The notes under the pieces were generated by a model. That model ran no database searches. It had not been told where the DNA came from and saw only the letters and a list, made by a program, of their open reading frames with translations. The translations under genes were made by a program, and so were the position numbers. Below are positions 41,947 to 51,900 of a DNA stretch of 64,000 bases, in pieces. Origin of the DNA: G016756615 sp035556195 (GTDB lineage Bacteria > Pseudomonadota > Alphaproteobacteria > Rhizobiales > Rhizobiaceae); NCBI GenBank assembly GCA_035556195.1, contig DATMFK010000024.1, positions 211,035-275,034 of the forward strand, read 5' to 3'. The first letter of the stretch is position 1; each line of letters opens with the position of its first letter.

Positions 41947-43170
41947 ATGCAACGTTTCAAGAATGCGCGCGAAGCCGCGCTTGCACTCCGTCCCGACGAA
42001 CCCGTCTACGGGTTCCGGCCGGAGGTGCTGAAGGCCGACGCCCAGAATTTCATGGCAATGTTCCCCGGCAAGACCGCCTACGCGGTGAAGACCAATGGCG
42101 AGGAAATGGTCCTGATGACGCTCATCGAAGCCGGGGTCTCGGCCTTCGATGTGGCCTCGCCCGGCGAGTTCGCCGCCGTGCGGGCAGTCTCGCCCGACGC
42201 CGAGATGCTTTACATGCATCCCGTGAAGGCGCAGTCGGATATCCGTCTGGCACTGGAGAAATATGGCATTCGCGTCATTGCCGTCGATCACGAGGACGAG
42301 GTGGCGAAGCTGACGCGCGTGGTGCGTGCGCTAGACATCGATCCCCGCGCGCTGACGGTTTTCGTCCGCATCCAGACCAAGGGCTCGGCCGCCTACGAAC
42401 TGTCGAAGAAGTTCGGGGCCGGGCCTGCCTACGCGGTCGAGCTGGCCGAACGCCTCAACAGGGCCGGCCACAAGGTCGGCCTGTGCTTTCATGTCGGCAG
42501 CCAGATCCAGGACCCCGACACTTATGAGCGCGCGCTCGCCTCTGCAGACTGGGTGCGGAACCGGATCAGTTTTCAGCTGTCGGGACTGGATGTCGGCGGC
42601 GGGTTCCCGGCTGAATACGGTCACGACCCGAACAGGCGTCAGCGGGAAATGCCATCGCTGGAAGAGATCATGTCACGGCTGCGGGCCGACCTCAAAGAAT
42701 ATCAGTTCGACGATCTTCCGCTTGTGGCCGAGCCTGGGCGGGTCGTGGTGGCACGCGCCTTCTCGCTCATTGTCCGCGTGCTCCTGAGGAAAGGACGCCG
42801 CCTCTACATCAATGACGGCATCTGGGCGTCCCTGTCCGACAGCTGGACCGGCAAGATCACCCTGCCGGCCCGCTTCATTCCGGACCCGGCGATCCGGTCG
42901 CGCAACGGCGACAAGAACAACATCGTGCCCTTCAAGGTCTGTGGCGCGACCTGCGATTCAGTCGATATCCTGTCACGTCCCTTCTGGTTGCCCGAGACGG
43001 TGGATACGGGCGACTGGATTGAAATCGGGCACATCGGGGCCTATTCGCTCTCGCTGAGGACCCGCTTCAACGGCTTTTATCCCGACACTTTCGTCGAGAT
43101 CACCACGCCCTTCGAAGAGGGCGAGGCGCCACAGGGTTTTGCCAGTCTGGAGACGATGGCGGCAGAGTAG
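41947..43170 (+). CDS. type III PLP-dependent decarboxylase, ornithine/lysine decarboxylase-like
   Basis: A 407-residue alanine-racemase-fold decarboxylase. The PLP lysine is K48 in TAYAVKTNGEE; FHVGSQIQDPDTY and LDVGGGFPAEYG bind the cofactor phosphate; VAEPGRVVVARAFSLIVRV is a family block; and the catalytic cysteine C336 is in VCGATCDSVD. It probably makes putrescine from ornithine. Length and motifs fit eukaryotic-type ODC of alphaproteobacteria. ATG at 41947 with GAGG about eight bases upstream; the long leader before it suggests polyamine-responsive attenuation. Confidence 0.9.
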   Translation: MQRFKNAREAALALRPDEPVYGFRPEVLKADAQNFMAMFPGKTAYAVKTNGEEMVLMTLIEAGVSAFDVASPGEFAAVRAVSPDAEMLYMHPVKAQSDIRLALEKYGIRVIAVDHEDEVAKLTRVVRALDIDPRALTVFVRIQTKGSAAYELSKKFGAGPAYAVELAERLNRAGHKVGLCFHVGSQIQDPDTYERALASADWVRNRISFQLSGLDVGGGFPAEYGHDPNRRQREMPSLEEIMSRLRADLKEYQFDDLPLVAEPGRVVVARAFSLIVRVLLRKGRRLYINDGIWASLSDSWTGKITLPARFIPDPAIRSRNGDKNNIVPFKVCGATCDSVDILSRPFWLPETVDTGDWIEIGHIGAYSLSLRTRFNGFYPDTFVEITTPFEEGEAPQGFASLETMAAE

Positions 43171-43220
43171 GGGAAGGAGGACGTGCGCTCCCCGCGTGAC
43201 CCACATTCCTCGCTATTCGC

Positions 43221-44399
43221 TCAGATGTTCGCCAGCAGCGCCGGCGTCGGCCAGCCATCGACGGCAAAGCCGAGCCGCTTTTGTTCCTGGCGAACGGCCT
43301 CGCGCGTGTTGACGCCGAGTATGCCGTCGATGTTCCCGACTTCGTAACCCTTCTCGACCAGCTTGCGCTGCAGAACCTTCATGCCTTCCAGCCCAAGCCC
43401 TTCCTCCGGATTGCGCCGGTCGAAGGCGGGATCGCCGGCCAGTCGCGACGCCAGATGCGCCGCGGTCAGCGTATAGGTCGCGGACTGGTTCCATTGCAGA
43501 TAGACGTCATAATTGTCGTAGGTCAGGAATGCAGGACCTTTGCGCCCCATTGGAAGCACGAGGCCGGCTTTCAGGCCGTTATCCGCGAGCGGGCTGCCGT
43601 CCCGATTGACCACGCCCCAGCTTGCCCATTGCGACAGGGGCAGCTTGTTGGTCCGGCCGGTCTGTTCCCAGGGCATTTCGTCGGGCACCCGGACTTCCTG
43701 GATCCATGGCTCGTCCCGCTTCCAGCCGCGTGATTGAAGCTTGCTCGCCGTGGTCATGATGACATCCGGCACGCTGTTGCGCAGATCGACCACGCCGTCG
43801 CCGTCGCCGTCCACGCCGCGCGCGAGATAGTCCGACGGCAGGAGCTGGGTCTGGCCCAATTCGCCCGCCCAGGCGCCCTTCACGTCCGCCGGCAGAACGC
43901 CCTGGTCGATGAGGGTGAGGAGGGGCACAAGCTGGGGGCGGAAAATCTCAGGGCGGCGGCAGTCGCTGGCGAGCGTCACCAGCGCGTTGAGTGAATTGAA
44001 GTTGCCCTGCACAGCGCCGAAATCGGTTTCGAGGGCCCAAAAGGCGGCGATGACCGGCCCCTGCACGCCGTATTCCTTGTCGGCCCGGGCGAATACGTCG
44101 GCATATTTCTTCAGGTTCGCGGCGCCGTTCTTCAGCCGGTAATCGTTGATCATGCGGCCGGAGAATTCGACGAAGGTCTGGGAGAAGACGCCTTGCGCAC
44201 GATCGCGCTTCAGAACCTCCGCGTCCACCGAGGCATTGGCGAGCGCTGAAAGGCCCTTCCCGCCGACACCGGCCTGGCGCGCTTCCTCCGCCATTCCCTG
44301 GCGCCACGCCTCGAAGTCGTTTCCGCACTCCTGCGCCAGGACGGGGCTGGCCGCGCAAAGGCCGACAAGTGCTGCAAACAGCTTCTTCCGCGGGATCAT
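43221..44399 (-). CDS. lytic murein transglycosylase (MltB-like) with peptidoglycan-binding domain
   Basis: A 392-residue protein. It has a signal peptide (KLFAALVGLCAASPVLA, cleaved before QECGNDF), an SLT_2 catalytic domain with the glutamate in FWALETDFGAVQGNFN and AGELGQTQLLPSDYLARGVDGDGDGV, and a C-terminal peptidoglycan-binding domain (VLQRKLVEKGYEVGNIDGILGVNTREAVRQEQ). It cleaves glycan strands to anhydromuropeptides in the periplasm. ATG at 44399 follows GGAGAAGAG. Confidence 0.93.
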   Translation of the reverse strand: MIPRKKLFAALVGLCAASPVLAQECGNDFEAWRQGMAEEARQAGVGGKGLSALANASVDAEVLKRDRAQGVFSQTFVEFSGRMINDYRLKNGAANLKKYADVFARADKEYGVQGPVIAAFWALETDFGAVQGNFNSLNALVTLASDCRRPEIFRPQLVPLLTLIDQGVLPADVKGAWAGELGQTQLLPSDYLARGVDGDGDGVVDLRNSVPDVIMTTASKLQSRGWKRDEPWIQEVRVPDEMPWEQTGRTNKLPLSQWASWGVVNRDGSPLADNGLKAGLVLPMGRKGPAFLTYDNYDVYLQWNQSATYTLTAAHLASRLAGDPAFDRRNPEEGLGLEGMKVLQRKLVEKGYEVGNIDGILGVNTREAVRQEQKRLGFAVDGWPTPALLANI

Positions 44400-44590
44400 C
44401 CACTCTTCTCCAAAATCGCGATCAACCGAATTGCGGTTCAATGCCCGCCCGAAATGGCCAAATCCGGGCGGCGTGGCATCAGCCCGGCAGCGCGTATCAC
44501 AACCGTGCGCGGTTGCAACAAGGGCTTTTCCGGAAAAACGTGCCCTGCGACGATCAAGAGTTTATGAGCGGCTTTCTCGCCAGCTCCACA

Positions 44591-45397
44591 TCAATGCGTA
44601 TTGGCCTTCAGCCACTTCTTCCAGCTCGCGACACTGCCGTTGAAGACATTGATGTCGGAGTTTCCTTTGATGCCGGGAACAACTCCGGTCCCGGTATATT
44701 GCCAGAAGGTGAAGGGGTGCTCGCCATATCGTTCCGTCGGATGCCCGGCGACCGAACGCAGCCAGTAGGGATAACCGCGGAAGCCGGCGAGACCGTTGTC
44801 CTCGAAGAAGTCGATGGATGTATAGATGATCGGCTTCTTGCCGTAATGCTTCTCGACGATCGAGAGGAAGGTGCGCATTTCCTTGCGCACCGTCTCTGGA
44901 TCCGGCCGCAGCTTGCATGTCGGCGACTGCGGGTTCCACTCCATGTCGAGCACGGGCGGCAGAGCAGCCGCTTCGCGCGGCACGTTGTGGATGAACCATG
45001 CCGCCTGTTCCGCAGCAGGCCGGCAGAAATAGTAGAAATGATACGCCGCCCGGGGGACGCCGGCCAACTTGGTGCCGTTCCAATGATCGGCGAACTTGTC
45101 GTCGAGCCTGTCGCCACCCTCGGTGGCCTTGATGAAGGCAAAGGAAATGCCGCTCTTCCTTGCCTGATCCCAGTCGACGACCGGTTGATACTTGGAGACG
45201 TCCGTGCCGTGGACTTCATAATGCCAGGGGGTGCGGCCCTTCCAATCATGGGGGTCGTTGTCGCCGAAACGCGGCGCGCGCACGGCCACCATCGAAGCCG
45301 TGGAGGTGGTTGAAAGCTCCGTCCTGGGGGCTAGATCGTCGATGGAAGTACAGGCGGCGAGCACGCTGAGAGAAAATAAGGCAGCGAGACGGCGCAT
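44591..45397 (-). CDS. GH25 family lysozyme lipoprotein
   Basis: A 268-residue protein with a lipoprotein signal (LAALFSLSVLAAC, Cys near residue 15). The glycoside hydrolase 25 domain has HGTDVSKYQPVVDWDQ, FAFIKATEGGD and the catalytic pair in PVLDMEWNP. Muramidase activity against peptidoglycan is expected. ATG at 45397 after GAAGGGAA. Its upstream neighbour is divergent; the lytic transglycosylase gene downstream on the same strand also acts on peptidoglycan. Confidence 0.92.
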   Translation of the reverse strand: MRRLAALFSLSVLAACTSIDDLAPRTELSTTSTASMVAVRAPRFGDNDPHDWKGRTPWHYEVHGTDVSKYQPVVDWDQARKSGISFAFIKATEGGDRLDDKFADHWNGTKLAGVPRAAYHFYYFCRPAAEQAAWFIHNVPREAAALPPVLDMEWNPQSPTCKLRPDPETVRKEMRTFLSIVEKHYGKKPIIYTSIDFFEDNGLAGFRGYPYWLRSVAGHPTERYGEHPFTFWQYTGTGVVPGIKGNSDINVFNGSVASWKKWLKANTH

Positions 45398-45512
45398 CGC
45401 AATTCCCTTCGCATCGGACGCCGACGGAGCCCATGGCTTTTCGCCGGACGGATCGGATATCGTTCGGTGGGAGGGCCGCTCCCCAGGCTGCGGCCCGGAT
45501 ATTCCCCTCTTC

Positions 45513-45531
45513 ATCAACCACTAAGGTTGAT
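45513..45531. promoter_or_regulatory. 19-bp palindrome between divergent genes
   Basis: ATCAACC-ACTAA-GGTTGAT, perfect 7-bp arms, in the 223-bp gap between the GH25 gene and the serine hydrolase. As both genes are read away from it, an operator is more likely than a terminator. Confidence 0.45.
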
Positions 45532-45620
45532 TTTCTGTTGATCTCCCTCGACAGGAACTCGAACTTGCCTGAAAAATCGCGGCAAATCCATGGCCGTCTG
45601 CGAAGCGTGTGGAGGATCTG

Positions 45621-47006
45621 GTGCGCGTCGCGTTCAAAGTCGTGAAATGGCTGCTCGCCCTGATGGTCGTGGCGGTCGTCGGTGCGGCCGGTTGGCTTTA
45701 CTTGAGGCCGCCGGTCCTGTTCGATGTGGGGGCGGGCTATTCGGCCAAGATCGTGTGCTCCAACGTCTTTATCGTCGGCCGCGACGCGCAGGAAGTCCTC
45801 GAACTTGACGTGCAGGCGCCTGGCCACCCCCTGCTCAGGTTCATGAAAGTCTCGGTCGACGACGATGCGAAGGTCGTGACGGCGCGCCTGCTCTGGCTGT
45901 TCGGCAAGGGCACCGCGGCGGCCCGCGACGGCTATGGCTGTTCCGAAGTGCCCGACGGCAATATTGCCGCGGTGGCTTCAACACCAAAGGCGGCACTACC
46001 GGCAGAACCCGCGACGGGGATTTGGCCCGAGGGTGCGGCGGTGGAGCCGTCGCAGGATCCGGCCATTACAAAGATCCTTGACGATCCGGCCATGGTGGGG
46101 CGGGGCATGCGTGCGGTGGTGGTTGTCCGTAACGGACGCATCATCGGCGAGCGTTACGGCGAAGGGTTCTCGGCCAAGACACCGCTGCTCGGCTGGTCGA
46201 TGACGAAGTCGGTCAACGCGGCGATCATCGGCACGCTCGTCAAGGCGGGCAAACTGTCGCTCGATCAGAAGGAACTGCGCGACGAATGGAAAGGGGATGG
46301 CCGCGCTGCGATCAGCGTCGCCGATCTGATGGCCATGTCGAGCGGCCTGGAGTTCAACGAGGACTACGGCGACGTCACGGATGTCACGCGGATGCTTTAC
46401 CTCGAGCCCGACATGGCGGGCTTCGCGGCGTCCAAGCCGTTGACTGGCGAGGTCGGCAAGGTATGGAGCTATTCGAGCGGCACCGCGAACATCCTTTCCA
46501 GCATTTGGCAGGCTTCTCTCGGTGATTCAGCCGCCGCGCTGGCCTGGCCGCGGCAGGCGCTGTTCGACCCGATCGGCATGACGAGCGCGGTTCTGGAGAC
46601 GGATGCGCACGGCACTTTCGTGGGTTCATCCTATCTCTACGCCACGGCACGCGACTGGGCGCGCTTCGGCCTGCTGATGCTCCAGGACGGCGTGTGGAAC
46701 GGGATGGAAATCCTGCCGCCCGGCTTCGCCTCCTGGATGCGCGAGCCGGCTCCCGCTTCGAATGGGGAATATGGCCGCGGCCAGGTCTGGCTGCATGGCT
46801 CGGACGCAGGGACGCCCGCAGGGCAGCACCCGGACGAAGGCTTCGACCTGCCTGAGGATACCTACTGGCTCCTCGGCCATGACGGCCAGTCCATAGCCAT
46901 CGTTCCCTCAAGGAAGCTGGTCGTGGTCCGGCTCGGCCTCACGCCGTCCAAGCTGGGCTACAGGTCGCAAGCCCTTGTCTCTGCTCTGGTCAAGCAACTC
47001 GACTGA
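45621..47006 (+). CDS. serine hydrolase (beta-lactamase/PBP-like), membrane-anchored
   Basis: A 461-residue protein with an N-terminal membrane anchor (VVKWLLALMVVAVVGAAGWLYL) and a class C beta-lactamase-like domain. The SxxK motif is S193-M-T-K196, the second motif is YSS in VWSYSSGTAN, and a C-terminal HDGQSIAIVPS stands where KTG/HxG is expected. Related proteins include esterases and D-aminopeptidases as well as beta-lactamases, so activity is open. The GTG at 45621 lies five bases after GGAGG; a GTG at 45609 is also possible. Confidence 0.88.
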   Translation: MRVAFKVVKWLLALMVVAVVGAAGWLYLRPPVLFDVGAGYSAKIVCSNVFIVGRDAQEVLELDVQAPGHPLLRFMKVSVDDDAKVVTARLLWLFGKGTAAARDGYGCSEVPDGNIAAVASTPKAALPAEPATGIWPEGAAVEPSQDPAITKILDDPAMVGRGMRAVVVVRNGRIIGERYGEGFSAKTPLLGWSMTKSVNAAIIGTLVKAGKLSLDQKELRDEWKGDGRAAISVADLMAMSSGLEFNEDYGDVTDVTRMLYLEPDMAGFAASKPLTGEVGKVWSYSSGTANILSSIWQASLGDSAAALAWPRQALFDPIGMTSAVLETDAHGTFVGSSYLYATARDWARFGLLMLQDGVWNGMEILPPGFASWMREPAPASNGEYGRGQVWLHGSDAGTPAGQHPDEGFDLPEDTYWLLGHDGQSIAIVPSRKLVVVRLGLTPSKLGYRSQALVSALVKQLD

Positions 47007-47679
47007 TCTCGGGCGAGCTTGCAGTCGGCAGGGTGACCACGGCATGGACCGCATAGCCACGGTAATGCGTTTGGAATGAAAGGCTTGCGCCATGCTGCTG
47101 GCAGATCGATTCAAGCAATTCGCGTAGTGAGTCGCGCGGCGATACGTGGAAGCGGGCAAGCCATGTCCGCAACATGCGCTTGAACCATCGGGGCAGATGC
47201 TCCTGCCCGCCGAAATCGACGATATGCAACGAGCCCCCCGGCTTGAGCGCGGCCAGCGCCGCGGCAATGGCGCCCTCCCAATACGGGATCATGGACAGCG
47301 AGTACGAGACGAAGACTCGGTCGACCTCGGGAACGCCGAACAGCCCATCCACGTCGAAGGCGGTGGCGTCGCCTTGCGCCAGCCTCACACGTGATGCAAT
47401 CCCTTCTCGTGCGAGCGAGGCGGCGGCGGTGTCGAGCATGGCTGTCGAGATGTCCAGGCCCAGGAAACGGGCCTGGGGATAGCGTCTCGCGGCGAGCACG
47501 ATGTTGCGGCCGGTTCCGCAGCCGAGCTCAAGCACGGTATCGTCGGCCGACGGCTCCAGGCGGGCGATCATGCGATCCCTGCCCAGGAGATAATATTTGC
47601 GCGTGAGATCGTAGATGTGGCGCTGACGCCTATAAACGCCGTTCATCAACGATGCATGGGCCGAGCTTTCGAGCATCAT
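46990..47679 (-). CDS. btaB: S-adenosylmethionine-dependent N-methyltransferase BtaB (DGTS synthesis)
   Basis: A 229-residue class I methyltransferase with the SAM loop VLELGCGTGRNIVLAARRYP, VFVSYSLSMIPYWEGAI, and a N-terminal YDLTRKYYLLGRDRMI typical of BtaB. It methylates diacylglycerylhomoserine three times to the betaine lipid DGTS. The ATG at 47679 overlaps the btaA stop, so the pair is translationally coupled. Its tail overlaps the convergent serine hydrolase gene by 17 bases. Confidence 0.93.
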   Translation of the reverse strand: MMLESSAHASLMNGVYRRQRHIYDLTRKYYLLGRDRMIARLEPSADDTVLELGCGTGRNIVLAARRYPQARFLGLDISTAMLDTAAASLAREGIASRVRLAQGDATAFDVDGLFGVPEVDRVFVSYSLSMIPYWEGAIAAALAALKPGGSLHIVDFGGQEHLPRWFKRMLRTWLARFHVSPRDSLRELLESICQQHGASLSFQTHYRGYAVHAVVTLPTASSPEISRVA

Positions 47680-48923
47680 TCTTCCAGCACGTAGAGATGG
47701 AAGCCGCCGTAGATGGCGGAGCGGTCGCGCATGGTAAGGCTCCGCGACTGCGCTTCCTCGTAGCGCCAGCGGGCGAGGATGCTCGGGGACAGACGGCCCG
47801 GCAAGAGGCTCGGCTCCGCCGCCGTGCGGAAGATCACCCGGGCGCCCGGGGCCGCTGTGCGTGTGATCTCCGTCCAAAGCGCGTTGAGCTGGCCGTCGTT
47901 CATCCAGTCCTGGGCATCGAGCAGTACGTACCGATCGACAGTGCTGGCCCCTTTGCCGGCCAGCAACTCCGTCAAATTGACGTTGTGGACGGCAACGCGG
48001 TCGACATTGCCTTTGATGACCACGTGATGGCGCGCATCGAGATAGGCCGGCAGCGCTGCTTCGTCGGGCTTCGGGTAGCGACGGGCGAAGGCCTGCCAGG
48101 CGAAATAGTTGTCGTTGAGCGGAAAGTGGCAAGCGAGCTTTTCAAGCCGGGCCGAAAGGACGCTCGCCATCGTCCCGTCGCCGGCGGTGATGAGCGAATC
48201 ATATTGCGCTGGCGGGATTCCGAGCCCGAAGAGCGAGGCCTTGAGCGCGGTCGCCTTTCGCAGGAGGATCCTGTCGAAGATCGGCGCGAGCTTTTCTCGA
48301 AAGAAGCGGCGCTGGTCGTCGAGCGACTGCGACTTCATGATACCGGCCGGGTCGACACCGTGCAGGCGGGCGACGCGATGACCGAGCGCGATGAAGAGCC
48401 CCAGCAGTCCCGTCTGGTAGAAATTCTTCTCGAAGACTGCAATCCGACGCTTGCCTCGCCAGTTGCGGCCTTCCCAATAGGCGCGGGTCGGTTGGTCGAG
48501 ATGGGGCGCGATGAAGCGATCGTAGGCCGCGGAGTTCACGGAATGGCCCGCCTCGCCGAAGAAGCGGAAAACGTCGCGATGGGAAGGCAGATGCCTGATG
48601 GCGGCGAGCTTCATCCTGTTGAGCGCGACATGGGCCGTGTTGAGGTCCACGGCATCGATCGAGGCGGGTGACCGGGTCAGATAGGCCAGAACGTTGCAGC
48701 CGCCCGAGGCGATGGTGACGATGCGGTGACCCTCTGCAAGCCCCATGGCTTCGATGTCGATCTCAGGATCTTCCCAGATCTGCGGGTAGACGAGGCCGGA
48801 AAACAGCCAGGCGAAGAGACGCTCCGAGAGGCCCTCCTTGGAAAGGGCCCGGTTCTGGTAGATGGCGGTGCCAAGCCGGCGGTTCCTGCGGAACAGCCTT
48901 ATTTCCCCCGACAATTCTGTCAT
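47676..48923 (-). CDS. btaA: S-adenosylmethionine:diacylglycerol 3-amino-3-carboxypropyltransferase BtaA
   Basis: A 415-residue BtaA. FSGLVYPQIWEDPEIDIEAM, IVTIASGGCNVLAYLTRSPASIDAVDLNTAHVAL (SAM binding) and the C-terminal DRSAIYGGFHLYVLEE are characteristic. It transfers the homoserine moiety of SAM to diacylglycerol, the first step of betaine lipid DGTS. Rhizobia use DGTS to replace phospholipids when phosphate is scarce; the Pho box upstream supports that control. Confidence 0.95.
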   Translation of the reverse strand: MTELSGEIRLFRRNRRLGTAIYQNRALSKEGLSERLFAWLFSGLVYPQIWEDPEIDIEAMGLAEGHRIVTIASGGCNVLAYLTRSPASIDAVDLNTAHVALNRMKLAAIRHLPSHRDVFRFFGEAGHSVNSAAYDRFIAPHLDQPTRAYWEGRNWRGKRRIAVFEKNFYQTGLLGLFIALGHRVARLHGVDPAGIMKSQSLDDQRRFFREKLAPIFDRILLRKATALKASLFGLGIPPAQYDSLITAGDGTMASVLSARLEKLACHFPLNDNYFAWQAFARRYPKPDEAALPAYLDARHHVVIKGNVDRVAVHNVNLTELLAGKGASTVDRYVLLDAQDWMNDGQLNALWTEITRTAAPGARVIFRTAAEPSLLPGRLSPSILARWRYEEAQSRSLTMRDRSAIYGGFHLYVLEE

Positions 48924-48967
48924 GGAAACGATTCCCGTTGTGCTGGAACAGCGGGTATCGTGACGCG

Positions 48968-48985
48968 ATGACAGCCGCGTGACAG
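48968..48985 (-). promoter_or_regulatory. Pho box upstream of btaA
   Basis: Read on the minus strand: CTGTCAC-GCGG-CTGTCAT. Two 7-base direct repeats, 11-base period, one mismatch to the PhoB consensus CTGTCAT, four bases, CTGTCAT. It ends 44 bases before the btaA ATG, in the 67-bp gap behind the oxoprolinase gene. Confidence 0.8.
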
Positions 48986-48990
48986 GCTGC

Positions 48991-51900
48991 TTAGGCAGTG
49001 CCGAACCCGCCGGCGGTGGGGGTGGTGACGATGACGGCCTCGCCGGCTTCGAGGCGGGTCTGGTCGCACGCCTTCAGGGTCTCGACCGAACCGTCCAGTC
49101 GGCGCACCTGCGTCGCCCCGACCTCGCCGTCGCCCCCGCCTTTCAGTCCGCGCGGCGGATGAGACCGATGCGAGGCGAGGATGGCGCATTCCATGCTCTC
49201 GAGGAAACGGATGGTCCGGCGCGTGCCGTCGCCGGCCGGCCAGCGGCCCCTGCCGCCTGAACCCTCTCGAATGTGGAAATCCTCCAGGACGACGGGAAAA
49301 CGCAATTCGAGGATCTCGGGATCCGTCAGCCGCGAATTGGTCATATGAGTGTGGACGCCGGATGTGCCGGCAAAGCCGTGCCCGTCATTCATGCGCCCCG
49401 CCGGCGACCCCGAGCAGATCGTCTCGTAATATTGATAGCGCTCGTTGCCGAAGGTGAGATTATTCATCGTGCCCTGCGCGTTCGCCAGCGCGCCCATCGC
49501 CGCGAAGAGGGCGTTCGTCACGTGCTGCGAGGTCTCGACATTGCCGGCCACGACGGCGGCCGGGTAGGCCGGCTTCAGCATGCATCCCTCCGGAATGACG
49601 ATGTGGATGGGCCTCAGGCAACCGGCGTTCATCGGAATCCGATCCTCGACCATGACACGGAACGCATAAAGCACGGCCGCGCGGGCGACGGGTTCGGGCG
49701 CGTTGAAATTGTTCTTCATCACGGGCGAGGTCCCGGTAAAATCCACCGTCGCTGCGCGTTTCTCACGATCCACAATGATCCTGACCTTGATCGTCTGGCC
49801 GGTGTCGGTCGGGTATTCGCAGCTCGAACTGTCGGGCAGGCGATCGATGATCCGCCGCACGCTCTCGGCGGCATTGTCCTGGACGTGGCCCATATAGGCC
49901 TGGACCACGTCGAGGCCGAAATGCGCCACCATCTTGCGCAATTCTGCCACGCCCTTTTCGTTCGCGGCGATCTGGGCCTTGAGGTCGGCAATATTCTGCT
50001 GAGGGTTGCGCGCGGGATAGGGATGGTCGGTCAGAAGGCGGCGAAGCTCGGCTTCGCGGAAATGCCCGCCTTCGACGAGGCGGAAATTGTCGAAGAGGAC
50101 GCCTTCTTCATCGACGGTCGTGGCAAGAGGGGTCATCGAGCCTGGCGCGGTGCCGCCTATATCCGCATGGTGGCCACGCGAGGCTACATAGAAGAGGATG
50201 TCGGCGCCGCTGTCATCGAACACCGGTGTCACCACCGTGATGTCGGGCAGATGAGTGCCCCCATTGTAAGGCGCATTGATCGCGAAGACGTCGCCCGGAC
50301 GGATCTTGCCCTCGTTGAGTCGGATGATCGTTTCGACGGAACGGTCCATGGAGCCGAGATGGACCGGCATATGGGGTGCGTTGGCGACGAGCGCCCCGCT
50401 TCGATCGAAGACCGCGCAGGAAAAATCCAGGCGTTCCTTGATGTTGACAGAATAAGCGGTGTTCTGGAGCGTCACCCCCATCTGCTCGGCGATCGACATG
50501 AAGAGGTTGTTGAAGACCTCGAGCATGACAGGGTCCGCATCCGTGCCGAGAGCGGCCCGTCGATCCTTCCTCTCGATCCGCCGCATCAGCACATGGTTCC
50601 TGGCCGTGACCTCCGCCTGCCAGCCTGGCTCGACGACGATCGTCTGGTGCGCTTCGACAATGAGGGCAGGGCCGGCGATCTTGTGGCCCGGCTCGAGCTT
50701 CTTCCGGTGATGGATGGCTGCCTCGCGCCAGGCGCCGTCGCAATAGAGCCGCCTCGTTTCCGCCGGACGGGGAGCTTCCATCGACAGGGGAAGACAGCTT
50801 TCATCGCGCCCCTTGTCGCTATGGTCGACGCCTTCGACGCCGATCGCTTCGATGACGATCGGCTTGTCGCCATAGATGAACCCGAACTGCGCCTTGTGAG
50901 CGCTCTCGTAGGCGGCTTGCGCCTGGCCGATGTCGCCGGCGATGAAATCGACGGGCAGGGCGGTATCTGTGCCGTCGTAGCGGATATGGAGGATCGGCCG
51001 CCAGGAAATGTCGGCGGCGGCAATCCCCTGGCCTTCGAGCTCGGCGAAGACGTCCCGTCGAAGGGTCCCGATCAGTTCCTGGATTGCGGGAAGCGAAGCC
51101 TCCACGAGCGGCAGCAGCGCCGCTTGTTGGCGCGAGGCGAAGATCGACGCCAGACCGATGCCGTAGGCTGAAAGCAATCCGGAGAAGGGATGGATGAGCA
51201 CTGCTTCGATGCCGAGCGCGTCGGCGACAAGGCAGGCGTGCTGCCCGCCCGCCCCACCGAAGCAGTTGAGCAGATATTCGGTGACATCATGGCCCCGCTG
51301 AACCGAGATCTTCTTGATGGCGTTCGCCATGTTCTCGACGGCGACGGTGATGAACCCTTCGGCAACGGCTTCCGCACTGCGGCCGTCGGAAATCACGGTG
51401 GCGAGCTGCTCGAATTTCTCACGTACCGCTTCGGCATCGAGTGGGGCGTCCTGGTCCGGTCCGAAGATCGCCGGGAAGAGATCGGGCTGCAGCTTGCCCA
51501 ACATGATATTGGCATCAGTGACGGCAAGCGGGCCGCCGCGGCGGTAAGCGGCGGGACCCGGGGCGGCGCCAGCCGAGTCCGGGCCGACGCCGAAGCGTCC
51601 CGATTCGAAATGCAGGATCGAGCCACCGCCGGCTGCAACCGTATGGATGCGCATCATCGGCGCGCGCACCCGTACGCCGGCGACCTCGGTGTCGAAGGCC
51701 CGCTCGTATTCGCCGTCATAATGGGCGACGTCGGTGGACGTGCCGCCCATATCGAAACCGATCACCTTTTCGAACCCAGCTAGCCTGGCTGTCTCCACCA
51801 TGCCCACGACGCCCCCGGCCGGACCGGACAGCAGGGCGTCCTTGCCCTGGAACAGGTCGGCGGCGGTAAGACCGCCCGATGACATCATGAACATCAGTCG

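Noticed and set aside
49273..51171. 632-codon open frame on the plus strand
   Set aside because: It lies wholly antisense to the oxoprolinase fusion, reads as basic/acidic low-complexity without any family motif, and is explained by high GC content.
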